Notes: generated from the sequence alone by a model not told the origin. A stretch of 64,000 bases of DNA from Clostridia bacterium (GCA_910575725.1 CAJTFE010000016.1:1-64000), one strand, 5' to 3'. Shown: positions 8,932-16,031, numbered from the stretch's first letter. Program-made: numbers and translations.

Positions 8932-10218
8932 CTATTTGGGGGATTTCAGATACCCAGCCAGGATACTGCTGTACTTCTCCAGCACATACTCCGCCTCTTC
9001 ATCCGTCAGCTTCGTATGCAGCGGCAGTGTTATCTCATTCTCAAACAGCTTATAACTGTTGGGGTAATCCTCGATCAGAAAGCCCAGCCTCTTATATGCC
9101 GTATGCATAGGCAGCGGCTTGTAATGGACATTTGCCGCAACCCCCTCTTCTGCCAGCTTTTCTATGATTTCCTGCCGCTCCCTAAGGCCTATGTGCGGAA
9201 TCCGGGTCATGTAGAGGTGGCCGGAGGATGTATGCTCTTCTGTAAAATGCGGTAATACCTCCACCCCAAGCGGCTTTAATACGGAATCATACCGGCTGAT
9301 AAGCTCCCTGCGCCTCCTAAGCATATCCGGATACCTTTCAAACTGGGCTATCCCCATGGCGCCCATAATGTCCGTCATATTGCATTTATACCAGGGCCCC
9401 ACAATGTCGTATTCCCATGACCCGAGCTTTGTCTTGGCAAGAGCGTCCTTGCTCTGTCCGTGGAGGGAAAACAGCTGCAGCCGGTGATATATTTCTTCCG
9501 CATCCCTGTCCTTCAGCTTCCAGGCCAGAGCTCCCCCCTCAGCCGTTGTAAAGTTCTTGACTGCATGGAAGCTGAAATTGGTGAAATCTGCAATGGATCC
9601 AATGGTTCTTCCTTTATAAGAGGCCCCCAGGGCATGGGCTGCATCCTCCACTACGGCCACGCGCCCGATTGCTTTCTGAAGCTTGTTGGACGGATGGAAA
9701 AGCCCTTTCTTTCTCTCCAGGATTTCAAATATCCTGTCATAGTCGCAGGGGATTCCGCCCAGATCCACGGGAATGACCGCCTTGGTATGCTCATTCACAG
9801 CCCTCTCCAGGGCGTCATAATCCATTTCCACGCTCCCTTCCCGGCAGTCCACCAGCACAGGCTTTGCGCCCACATGGCAGATTACCGAGGCGGATGCCGT
9901 GTAGGTGTAAGCACAGGTAATGACCTCATCCTCTTCGCTGCCGTATATCCCGTCTATGCCGCAGGAATCCTTTCCGATTCCAAGAAGCCGCAGGCTCATT
10001 TCCCCGGCTGCGGTCTGGCTGTTCAGACAGACGCAGCCGTCTGCCCCGGTATAGTCTGTCAGCAGTGCCTCCAAGGCTTTTACCTTCGGCCCGGTTGTAA
10101 TCCAGCCGGAGCGGAGCGTGTCTGTAACCTCCCTGATTTCTTCTTCTGAAATGTCCGGTGGCGAAAATGAAATATTTATTTTTTTCTCTGCTGTTTCACT
10201 GTTCCTGTTAAGTTCCAT
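8932..10218 (-). CDS. DegT/DnrJ/EryC1 sugar aminotransferase (WbpE-like)
   Basis: 428-aa PLP-dependent aminotransferase of the DegT family, acting on a keto nucleotide sugar with glutamate as usual donor. Cofactor sites include the conserved VVEDAAHALGASY and the Schiff-base Lys at about 221 in FSFHAVKNFTTAEGG. It is somewhat longer than typical WbpE (about 360 aa) because of an insertion after about residue 80 (CGIDGIYGSEEDE) and another near 170. AAGGGG lies 6 nt before the ATG. With WbpA, WbpB and WbpD types in the operon it could supply the 3-amino group. A 4-aminotransferase (PglE/PseC-like) role for a different sugar is an open alternative. Confidence 0.85.
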   Translation of the reverse strand: MELNRNSETAEKKINISFSPPDISEEEIREVTDTLRSGWITTGPKVKALEALLTDYTGADGCVCLNSQTAAGEMSLRLLGIGKDSCGIDGIYGSEEDEVITCAYTYTASASVICHVGAKPVLVDCREGSVEMDYDALERAVNEHTKAVIPVDLGGIPCDYDRIFEILERKKGLFHPSNKLQKAIGRVAVVEDAAHALGASYKGRTIGSIADFTNFSFHAVKNFTTAEGGALAWKLKDRDAEEIYHRLQLFSLHGQSKDALAKTKLGSWEYDIVGPWYKCNMTDIMGAMGIAQFERYPDMLRRRRELISRYDSVLKPLGVEVLPHFTEEHTSSGHLYMTRIPHIGLRERQEIIEKLAEEGVAANVHYKPLPMHTAYKRLGFLIEDYPNSYKLFENEITLPLHTKLTDEEAEYVLEKYSSILAGYLKSPK

Positions 10219-10281
10219 TGCTTTCCCCTTAATCTATCCTAATAATGCTTCAGACAGCTCCTGCCTGTTTTCCATATTCCT

Positions 10282-10797
10282 CTAATCCCCTTTCAGCCGG
10301 ATCCCCATCAGAATCTCCCGGCTCCTTCCAAACAGATGCACCCGGATAACCACATACCGCAGGCGGATCCGTTTTTTTACCACTTGATCCAGATATTTCT
10401 TCAGAGGCATTCCGCAGGCTGTGATATTCCCCTGCCCGTCTGTTTCTACTGGAGAAAGGCGCACCGTATGCTCCTTATCCCCATTAAGCAGCTCCTTTAA
10501 AAATTCCTCTTCCTCCGGTGAAACGGGATGAAATTCTTCTTCCTCTTTTCCCAGTATCTTTGTATAGGAAGAAACCCGTTTCAGCTGCTGGTACAGTTCC
10601 TTTGGATGCTGTGTGCTTATAAATACATATCCAGGAAACAACCGCTCCACATGAACCCGGCAGCTTCCCTGGATGCGCCAGACCGCTTCCCGTTTCAGCA
10701 GGAAACATTCTTCATAAATGTCTGCATCCACCGTCTTTCGTATTTCCTTTGCGGCCTCTTCTTCATTTCCGGTGATCGTCTGTACAGCGTACCACAT
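10282..10797 (-). CDS. NusG-family antiterminator, LoaP type
   Basis: 171-aa NusG paralog expected to bind RNA polymerase and let it read through terminators of the long polysaccharide operon. The NGN domain covers about residues 1-105 (MWYAVQTITGNE, then VERLFPGYVFIST, the usual FPGYVF core). A KOW-like domain fills the C-terminus (about 120-171), but it is divergent: the usual G-x-x-V-x-V-x-x-G-P-F-x-G stretch is replaced by ITACGMPLKKYLDQVVKKR. LoaP proteins regulate polysaccharide and polyketide operons in Firmicutes. GGAGG lies 9 nt before the ATG. A second, more distant family member lies directly upstream. Confidence 0.88.
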   Translation of the reverse strand: MWYAVQTITGNEEEAAKEIRKTVDADIYEECFLLKREAVWRIQGSCRVHVERLFPGYVFISTQHPKELYQQLKRVSSYTKILGKEEEEFHPVSPEEEEFLKELLNGDKEHTVRLSPVETDGQGNITACGMPLKKYLDQVVKKRIRLRYVVIRVHLFGRSREILMGIRLKGD

Positions 10798-10813
10798 ACT
10801 TCTGCTCCTCCCG

Positions 10814-10945
10814 TTATCCCTTTCCCGTAAGCTCCAAAAGTCCCTGCGTATCTCCTGTCAGATAAACTCTGCGGCTGCCAAAAGATACTTCACGGTATAC
10901 TGGCAGGATATGAAAATGGGTATGCTTCGCCATTTTGCGGCCCAT
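10814..10945 (-). CDS. Possible small protein between the two antiterminators
   Basis: A 43-codon reading frame begins ATG GGC CGC and ends 16 nt before the LoaP start codon. Its product contains HTHFHILPVYREVSFGSRRV and ends LLELTGKG, which looks protein-like. The frame stays open upstream to near the stop of the preceding antiterminator, without a canonical start. The nearest purine-rich element is 17 nt from the ATG, so translation initiation is weak. It could be a real small protein, a decayed gene, or simply leader RNA; LoaP proteins are known to act on RNA hairpins in leaders of this kind. I do not recognise it. Confidence 0.3.
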   Translation of the reverse strand: MGRKMAKHTHFHILPVYREVSFGSRRVYLTGDTQGLLELTGKG

Positions 10946-11028
10946 ACCCCAAATAAAATCTTCTTCCTTTATAACGCACTTCTGCCTGCTCCGCAGTCTG
11001 AAACTGTAGAACAGGTATGATGCTTTTT

Positions 11029-11535
11029 CTAGCTCTTCGCCACAATCTCCAATCCCACCTGCATCTCTCGCAACCGCCCCACAGAGGGCATCCCCACCCG
11101 GGCAATCCTTTTGTGGCGGTCAATCTTCCGGATGAGATTCTCCCGTCCTCTCAAAGGCCCTTCCGTCACAACAGTCTGTCCGTCCCGGATATATCCCCTG
11201 GACATCCGTGAATGATGGCCTGATCCGCAGAGCATCCGCAGAAGCTTCTCCTCCTCCGGCTCCACCTTCACCAGTTTCCCGTCATTTTCAAACACAGAAA
11301 GCACCTGGGAATACTGCCTCAGTTCTTCCCGAAGCTTGTCCTCATTCCTGCTTTCCAGAAACAAATAGTGGGGAAACAATAGCTGGCGTTCCAGATGCCA
11401 CATACCACCATAACGGCGCATGCGATCGTAGGTGAACACAAAAGCATCCTCCAGAGCCTCCCTGGTCAAACGCTGCTTACATACGCCCAGCAGTTCCTCT
11501 TCCTTTTGATTGGGACAGTAAAGTACATACCAGAT
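11029..11535 (-). CDS. NusG-family antiterminator with a non-canonical ATC start position
   Basis: First gene of the polysaccharide operon. From the ATC the protein would be 168 aa. Its NGN domain begins xWYVLYCPNQKEEEL and contains LLFPHYLFLES; its KOW domain reads VVTEGPLRGRENLIRKIDR, a canonical NusG C-terminal core, unlike the other copy. Reading upstream, the codon before TGG TAT is ATC, exactly where the LoaP gene has ATG TGG TAT, and GGGG lies 8 nt before it. No ATG, GTG or TTG exists in frame before the W. The first canonical start is a TTG at 11467-11469, which would remove the beginning of the NGN domain. Either ATC is used, the gene is crippled, or there is a base error. Confidence 0.75.
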   Translation of the reverse strand: MWYVLYCPNQKEEELLGVCKQRLTREALEDAFVFTYDRMRRYGGMWHLERQLLFPHYLFLESRNEDKLREELRQYSQVLSVFENDGKLVKVEPEEEKLLRMLCGSGHHSRMSRGYIRDGQTVVTEGPLRGRENLIRKIDRHKRIARVGMPSVGRLREMQVGLEIVAKS

Positions 11536-11604
11536 AGCAAAGACCCCTTTCTGTGCTTCCCGGTTTCTTCTACAAAATATAGGAACCGTTCAGCGCCTGC
11601 ATTT

Positions 11605-11629
11605 TTCGTAGAGTAACCTGCTCTACGAA
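11605..11629. repeat. Left inverted repeat of the invertible promoter (recombination site)
   Basis: A 25-bp site built of 9-bp arms TTCGTAGAG and CTCTACGAA around an asymmetric 7-bp spacer TAACCTG. This is the layout of a tyrosine-recombinase core site. The right copy is its exact reverse complement, so recombination would invert the DNA between them. Confidence 0.88.
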
Positions 11630-11845
11630 ATTTCCAGGGGATTCTTTTTGTTTTTTTACATATTTTGGTATCTCTTTGGAATAATCAAAAGAAAAAACCT
11701 GTTATTCTTCAAACGTCTTTGTTAAATAATGGAAATTAAAGAATATCTGAACAAAGAATCTCACGAAAAAATATAATTTATATTGAAAATAATCTTAGAT
11801 CTGGTTATAATAATAAACATTGAACACAAGAAACAATATTTTCGC
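11630..11845. other. Invertible segment upstream of the polysaccharide operon
   Basis: This 216-bp AT-rich stretch has no reading frame of note and lies between perfect 25-bp inverted repeats. It carries one strong promoter, which in this orientation points rightwards, away from the antiterminator and polysaccharide genes. On the opposite strand I see only weaker matches, such as TTGTTT with TATTAT at 18 nt. Inversion would place the strong promoter facing the operon. This copy is therefore read as OFF. No recombinase gene is in the window, so the enzyme must be encoded elsewhere. Confidence 0.8.
11783..11811 (+). promoter_or_regulatory. Sigma-A promoter inside the invertible segment
   Basis: TTGAAA at 11783-11788 and a perfect TATAAT at 11806-11811 are separated by exactly 17 nt. 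Transcription would start near 11818 and run into the right inverted repeat about 28 nt later. Confidence 0.85.
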
Positions 11846-11877
11846 TTCGTAGAGCAGGTTACTCTACGAAGTTTTTT
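11846..11877 (+). terminator. Right inverted repeat doubling as an intrinsic terminator
   Basis: The right 25-bp copy (11846-11870) has arms TTCGTAGAG and CTCTACGAA around CAGGTTA and can form a 9-bp hairpin. Immediately outside it comes GTTTTTTG, so the rightward transcript would end in a hairpin plus U-run. The left copy lacks a U-run on its outer side. In the present orientation the promoter should therefore be capped, whereas after inversion it would read through into the operon. Confidence 0.65.
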
Positions 11878-11887
11878 GCTTTATTCT

Positions 11888-11926
11888 AAAACAAAGCCCG
11901 GAAATCTACATCGACATTTCCGGGCT
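11888..11926 (-). terminator. Terminator of the tcdA gene
   Basis: AGCCCGGAAAT at 11895-11905 pairs with ATTTCCGGGCT at 11916-11926 (11-bp stem). On the minus strand it is followed by TTGTTTT, giving a standard intrinsic terminator between tcdA and the invertible segment. Confidence 0.75.
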
Positions 11927-11932
11927 CTCGAA

Positions 11933-12691
11933 TCACATTCCCCCAGCCAGCTCTTTCACCACTTCCCCGGCTATAACCAGCCCGGCCGCCGAGGGAACAA
12001 AGGCCACGCTGCCCGGAATATCCCTGCGTCCTGCGCAAATCTCCCCCTCTTCCGGCAGGCTTCTGTCCTCCGCAGCTCCATCCTCTGCTTCCTTATAAAC
12101 AGGCTTTCTCGGCTCCTCCTCTGAGTACACGACCTTAAGCTTCTTCACCCCTCGTTTTTTCAGCTCCCGTCTCATCACCTTTGCCAGAGGGCACATCTTT
12201 GTCTCATAGATATCGGCCGCCCGGAAGCCGCCTGCTTCCAGCTTATTCCCTGCACCCATAGAACTGATGACCGGAACGCCTGCTTTTTGCGCCTTAAGAA
12301 TAATCTCAATCTTTGCCGTGACGGTATCTACGGCATCCACCACATAATCATACGCTTCAAAATGGAATTCCTGTGCATTTTCCGGCAGGAAAAAGCAGGA
12401 ATGTATATAGATGTCTGCATCCGGATTGATATCCAGCATCCGCTCTTTCATAACCTCTGTCTTATATCTTCCCAGTGTTTTTCTGGTGGCAATAATCTGG
12501 CGGTTCAGATTCGTTAAAGATACCTTGTCATTGTCAATCAAATCAAAGGCTCCCACGCCGCTTCTTACAAGAGCTTCGCACACATATCCCCCAACGCCGC
12601 CGATTCCAAAGACGGCCACCCTTGCCCCCGCAAGGCGCTCCATGGCCTCCCGGCCTAATAACAGCTGTGTTCTTGAAAATTGGTTTTCCAT
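11933..12691 (-). CDS. tcdA: tRNA threonylcarbamoyladenosine dehydratase
   Basis: E1-like ThiF-family enzyme that cyclises t6A37 of tRNAs to ct6A in an ATP-dependent reaction. The protein (252 aa from the chosen start) has the adenylation motif FGIGGVGGYVCEALVRSG near residue 30, LTNLNRQI, and the DAVDT motif of the TcdA/CsdL group. The C-terminal PSAAGLVIAGEVVKEL is also typical. I start at the ATG giving MENQFSRTQ, which has AAGGG 8 nt upstream; a further ATG nine codons earlier has no ribosome-binding site. It stands alone between a terminator and a gene-free region. Confidence 0.85.
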   Translation of the reverse strand: MENQFSRTQLLLGREAMERLAGARVAVFGIGGVGGYVCEALVRSGVGAFDLIDNDKVSLTNLNRQIIATRKTLGRYKTEVMKERMLDINPDADIYIHSCFFLPENAQEFHFEAYDYVVDAVDTVTAKIEIILKAQKAGVPVISSMGAGNKLEAGGFRAADIYETKMCPLAKVMRRELKKRGVKKLKVVYSEEEPRKPVYKEAEDGAAEDRSLPEEGEICAGRRDIPGSVAFVPSAAGLVIAGEVVKELAGGM

Positions 12692-12756
12692 CTTTGTTTC
12701 CCTTAACCTTTTCTCCATCTAATAAACAAAGTTAAGTCAAATACCTCGCAGCATTC

Positions 12757-12787
12757 GCCAAATGCTCGTGCAAGCACGGCACTTGGC
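12757..12787. repeat. REP-like nested stem-loop
   Basis: GCCAA (12757) pairs with TTGGC (12783), and inside it CGTGC (12767) pairs with GCACG (12774) over a 2-nt loop. It looks like a small extragenic palindrome. Confidence 0.4.
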
Positions 12788-12814
12788 TCATTGCCCGCGG
12801 AAATAAAAGCAAAA

Positions 12815-12853
12815 AAGTGTAAAGCCTTTATATTAAATAGCAGCTTTACACTT
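12815..12853. repeat. Perfect 11-bp inverted repeat with 17-nt loop
   Basis: AAGTGTAAAGC at 12815-12825 is the reverse complement of GCTTTACACTT at 12843-12853. A third, partial GTGTAAAG copy lies near 13000, so the gene relic between them is bracketed by related sequences. This could be the remnant of a small mobile element. Confidence 0.45.
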
Positions 12854-12865
12854 ATCATTTACTGA

Positions 12866-13000
12866 CTACTCTTTCATTATGTCAATATCTTCCAAATCCA
12901 CACCCAAAGTATTTAACAGTGCTTTTAAAGATAGATACTCTGCTTTTAGTTTTGCATATGTCTCTGTTGCATTTTCATTATACCAACAATCAAAAAAGGT
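12866..13000 (-). pseudogene. Relic of an unidentified gene (about 45 codons)
   Basis: An open frame on the minus strand encodes CWYNENATETYAKLK, then LNTLGVDLEDIDIMKE and a TAG stop. The composition and helical pattern look like the true C-terminus of a protein, but the frame has no start codon and is closed upstream by a TAA. I do not recognise the family. It is AT-rich compared with both neighbours. Confidence 0.35.
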
Positions 13001-13015
13001 GTAAAGTTTTTATTC

Positions 13016-14254
13016 TCATCTTTTCACCAGCAGCACTGCCACATCATTCACATTTGTCCCCGTAGCTCCCGTAAAAATCAACCCTCCGGCCTTTTTTAAC
13101 GCATCGTAGGCATTATTGTCACAGAGTGACTGATAGATGTCTACGCCGGCTTTTTCAAGTACCTCTTTTGTCCTTTCGTCACAATATCCTCCCGCTGCGT
13201 CCGTAGGGCCGTCCGTTCCGTCACTGCCTACGCTGAATATAGCGGTATTCCTTAAACCGGCAATTCCGGCAGCGGCAGCAAGAGCCAGCTCCTGATTCCG
13301 CCCCCCTTTTCCTGTTCCCTTTACATGGACAACTGTTTCTCCCCCTGCAATAAAAGCAATGCTCTTTTTTGTATTCTGCCGGCTTCTTGCAATGGCGGCC
13401 AGAAAGCCTCCTGCCTCTTTTGCTTCACAAGTAAGCTGATCCGTCAGAATCATTGTCTCATACCCCAGCTCCTCGCAGGTACGGGATGCTGCGGCGCAGA
13501 GATTTTTGACGCTGCCTGTAATTACCGTTTCTACATTGGTAAGAAGCTTCGGCGGTTCTTTTTCTATCATCTCCAAAGCAAAAGTGCTTAATTTTAAACC
13601 ATACTTCTCAATAATCCTCAGAGCCTGCTCACAAGTACTGGAATCCGGATAAGCCGGTCCCGACGCAATCATATCCAAAGGATCCCCCAGGATATCGCTC
13701 AATACAATACTGTAAACCTTTCCTGGCTCACATATTTTTGCAAACTTTCCTCCTTTTACTGCAGAAAGCCGCTTTCGTATCGTATTTATCTCAACAATAT
13801 CTGCGCCGCAGGCAAGGAGCTGATTCGTAATATCCTGTAATTCTTCCGCAGAAATCAGCGGTTTCTCAAACAATGCAGAGCCTCCTCCTGATAGAAGAAA
13901 CAGCACCGTGTCTTTTTCTGTCAGATTTGCCACAAGATCCAGAACCGCCTGTGTTCCTCTGAATGAATTTTCGTCTGAAACCGGATGTCCGGCTTCATAG
14001 CATACGATTCCGGGAATTTCACCTCTGGCATGCTGGTATTTTGTAATGCATATGCCTGCCTCCAGTTGTTCCCCCAGAAGCTCCGCCGCCGTTTTCGTCA
14101 TCTGCCACGCCGCCTTCCCAGCCGCAGCCAGATAAAGCTTTCCATTGTTAAATTCTTTGTCTCTAAGCGCCTGCTTCACAGCCTCATCCGGCATTACTCT
14201 GCGGATGGCCTCTTTTATAATTATTTCCGCATCTTTTCGTAACTTCGAATTCAT
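13016..14254 (-). CDS. Glycerate 2-kinase (DUF4147/MOFRL type)
   Basis: 412-aa type-2 glycerate kinase, which phosphorylates D-glycerate to 2-phosphoglycerate using ATP. The N-terminal DUF4147 domain shows GKAAWQM (about residue 47), the Gly-rich FLLSGGGSALF (about 120) and a Lys in TIRKRLSAVKGGK. The C-terminal MOFRL domain shows GGETVVHVKGTGKGGRNQE and SVGSDGTDGPTDAAGG. All conserved blocks are present. Older annotations call such proteins hydroxypyruvate reductase (TtuD). It follows the dehydrogenase gene by about 80 nt and a hairpin, so it may be the last, attenuated gene of the 14-26 kb operon. Confidence 0.88.
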   Translation of the reverse strand: MNSKLRKDAEIIIKEAIRRVMPDEAVKQALRDKEFNNGKLYLAAAGKAAWQMTKTAAELLGEQLEAGICITKYQHARGEIPGIVCYEAGHPVSDENSFRGTQAVLDLVANLTEKDTVLFLLSGGGSALFEKPLISAEELQDITNQLLACGADIVEINTIRKRLSAVKGGKFAKICEPGKVYSIVLSDILGDPLDMIASGPAYPDSSTCEQALRIIEKYGLKLSTFALEMIEKEPPKLLTNVETVITGSVKNLCAAASRTCEELGYETMILTDQLTCEAKEAGGFLAAIARSRQNTKKSIAFIAGGETVVHVKGTGKGGRNQELALAAAAGIAGLRNTAIFSVGSDGTDGPTDAAGGYCDERTKEVLEKAGVDIYQSLCDNNAYDALKKAGGLIFTGATGTNVNDVAVLLVKR

Positions 14255-14271
14255 ATAACTCCTCTTCTAAA

Positions 14272-14305
14272 CAGGGCTGCCTGTTTATACTGCGGCAGCC
14301 CTGTG
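14272..14305 (-). terminator. Hairpin between dehydrogenase and glycerate kinase genes
   Basis: ACAGGGCTGCC at 14272-14282 pairs perfectly with GGCAGCCCTGT at 14295-14305. On the minus strand only TTTAG follows, so termination is probably partial and could reduce glycerate kinase expression. Confidence 0.5.
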
Positions 14306-14337
14306 CAATTTCCAACGGTTTTTTCATTCCCTTCCTT

Positions 14338-15285
14338 TTAAAACCTCCCCGGATCTTTAGGCAGGTTCCAGCAAATATGTTCTAAATAGGGAGCTTCAAC
14401 ACGCTTTTCCAGCTCTTTGATACGCTCTTCATCCCAATTATAAATTCCTCTCCCACACTTTACCCCATACTCCCCTTTATGGCATTTTTCCTTCAGAAGC
14501 TTCTGAACAGAACATGCATCAGATAAATGGGGATACAGATAATCACAGATACTGCCGGTCAGATCCAGTCCACAGTGATCAAAATGCTCAAAAATTCCGA
14601 TGGACGTGTATCTTGGCATAAAGCTGTACCTTAAAACCCTGTCCACATCTTCAGGAGCCGCAATTCCCTCTTCTACAATATGCACTGCCTCTCTGAGCAT
14701 GGCATACTGAATCCGGTTTGCCACAAATCCCGGCTTATCTCTGCGGATCATTACTACCTCCCGTTTTAAGTACCTAAGAAGCGCCGTCACTGCCTCAAGA
14801 GCCTCCTTAGAAGTGTTCTCATTCGGCACCACCTCCACACATGGAATCAAATGAGGAGGATAGAAGGGATGTGCCACAAGAATCTTGTCTTTCATTTTAC
14901 TGCACCCGGCCAGTTCCAGAGAAGAAAAAGCCGAGGTGGTAGAGGCGGCTGCCTTAAGCTTGGGACAAAATTGGAAGAGCTTGTCATAAACCTCCCTTTT
15001 CGCCTCCAAATCCTCTGTGACGCTTTCAAACACAATTTCAGCATCCTTAAGCTCCTCATAGGAATCCACAATCCGCAAATAAGATTCACAATTGCTTCTC
15101 TCCTTCTCCGTCAGCAGTTTCTTCTCTGCAAGTCTGCGAAAGATTTCCTCATACTGCTCTCTCTTTTTCTTGAGCCGGCTTCTTGCATACAGCGTTGTGT
15201 GTATTCCGTTTCCTGTCAGAAGAACGCACAAGCTCAGCCCTATCATGCCTCCTCCGATCACGGCGGCCTGGGAAAGCTCTTTCAT
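14338..15285 (-). CDS. 3-hydroxyacid dehydrogenase, lambda-crystallin/carnitine-dehydrogenase type
   Basis: 315-aa NAD-dependent dehydrogenase of the 3-hydroxyacyl-CoA dehydrogenase superfamily. Nucleotide motif VIGGGMIG lies near residue 9. The catalytic His-Glu region reads AHPFYPPHLIPCVEVVP, with the H-P-x-x-P-P pattern characteristic of lambda-crystallin (L-gulonate dehydrogenase) and carnitine dehydrogenases rather than the H-F-F-N-P of CoA-linked enzymes. GFVANRIQYAMLREA follows, as in the family. The substrate is therefore more likely a free hydroxyacid than a CoA ester. It sits directly after livF in the operon, so its substrate may be what the importer brings in. Confidence 0.75.
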   Translation of the reverse strand: MKELSQAAVIGGGMIGLSLCVLLTGNGIHTTLYARSRLKKKREQYEEIFRRLAEKKLLTEKERSNCESYLRIVDSYEELKDAEIVFESVTEDLEAKREVYDKLFQFCPKLKAAASTTSAFSSLELAGCSKMKDKILVAHPFYPPHLIPCVEVVPNENTSKEALEAVTALLRYLKREVVMIRRDKPGFVANRIQYAMLREAVHIVEEGIAAPEDVDRVLRYSFMPRYTSIGIFEHFDHCGLDLTGSICDYLYPHLSDACSVQKLLKEKCHKGEYGVKCGRGIYNWDEERIKELEKRVEAPYLEHICWNLPKDPGRF

Positions 15286-15323
15286 AAATACACCTCCGTC
15301 TTTTTTTCGAAATCTCTCTTTCT

Positions 15324-16031
15324 CTAAATACCAAGGTACGCCGCTTGGACTGCTTTGTCCTCAAGAAGCTCAGAGGCCTTCCCCTCCATTACAATTCTTC
15401 CTGTTTCAAGGACATATCCTCTGTCGGCTACGGAAAGCGCCTGTTTTAAATTCTGCTCTACGATGAGAATGCTCATTCCCTGTCCGGCAACCTCAGAAAT
15501 GATCCGGAACATATCATTCACGACAATAGGCGCAAGACCAAGCGAGGGCTCGTCCAGCATCAGAAGCTTGGGGCGGATCATCAAGGCCCTTGCAATGGCC
15601 AGCATCTGCTGCTCTCCTCCGCTTAAGGAGCCTGCCATCTGATTCTCACGCTCCTTCAGAATCGGAAACATTTCAAAGGATTTCTCTATATTCTCTTCCA
15701 TATGGGCACGGGCGCTCTTGGGATAAGCCCCCATAATCAGATTTTCTTTTACGCTTAGGCTTCCAAGAATTCCCCTTCCCTGGGGAATATGGGCAATTCC
15801 ATAATCCGCTTTCTCATAAGCGCGCAGCTGTGTCAAATCCTTTCCCCCATAAGTAATGCTCCCTGACTTCACCGGCTCCAGCCCCGATATAATACGAAGC
15901 AGCGTTGTCTTTCCTGCACCGTTTGAACCTACAAGGGACACCACCTCTCCTTCCCCAATCTCCATGGAAATGTCAAATAATACCTGCAGATCTCCATAGC
16001 CTGCGCACAGATCCTTAATTTCCATCAGCAT
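15324..16031 (-). CDS. livF: Liv-type ABC transporter ATP-binding protein
   Basis: 235-aa ATPase of a branched-chain-amino-acid-type (HAAT) importer. Walker A is GSNGAGKTT (about residue 35), the signature is LSGGEQQM, Walker B LLMLDEPSLGL. I start at the ATG with AGGAGG 8 nt upstream, which overlaps the livG 3' end by 17 nt; a GTG three codons earlier abuts the ribosome-binding site and is unlikely. LivF pairs with LivG as the heterodimeric motor. Because of the neighbouring CoA-metabolism genes the substrate may be an organic acid rather than leucine. Confidence 0.88.
   Translation of the reverse strand: MLMEIKDLCAGYGDLQVLFDISMEIGEGEVVSLVGSNGAGKTTLLRIISGLEPVKSGSITYGGKDLTQLRAYEKADYGIAHIPQGRGILGSLSVKENLIMGAYPKSARAHMEENIEKSFEMFPILKERENQMAGSLSGGEQQMLAIARALMIRPKLLMLDEPSLGLAPIVVNDMFRIISEVAGQGMSILIVEQNLKQALSVADRGYVLETGRIVMEGKASELLEDKAVQAAYLGI

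Larger units (their letters stand above)
12719..13015. other. Gene-free stretch with two stem-loops and a gene relic
   Basis: Nearly 300 bases between the tcdA start and the end of the glycerate kinase gene. They hold a nested stem-loop (12757-12787), an 11-bp inverted repeat (12815-12853) and an in-frame relic of about 45 codons (12866-13000). The tcdA promoter must lie near 12720-12760, but I see no clear -35 and -10 pair. Confidence 0.5.

Noticed and set aside
9460-10149. 229-codon plus-strand frame over the DegT gene
   Set aside because: Shadow of a GC-rich gene in another frame; no start signal and no domain.
11029-11469. Start of the first antiterminator at the TTG
   Set aside because: It would delete the first strand of the NGN domain, and clear coding continues upstream to the WYVL block.
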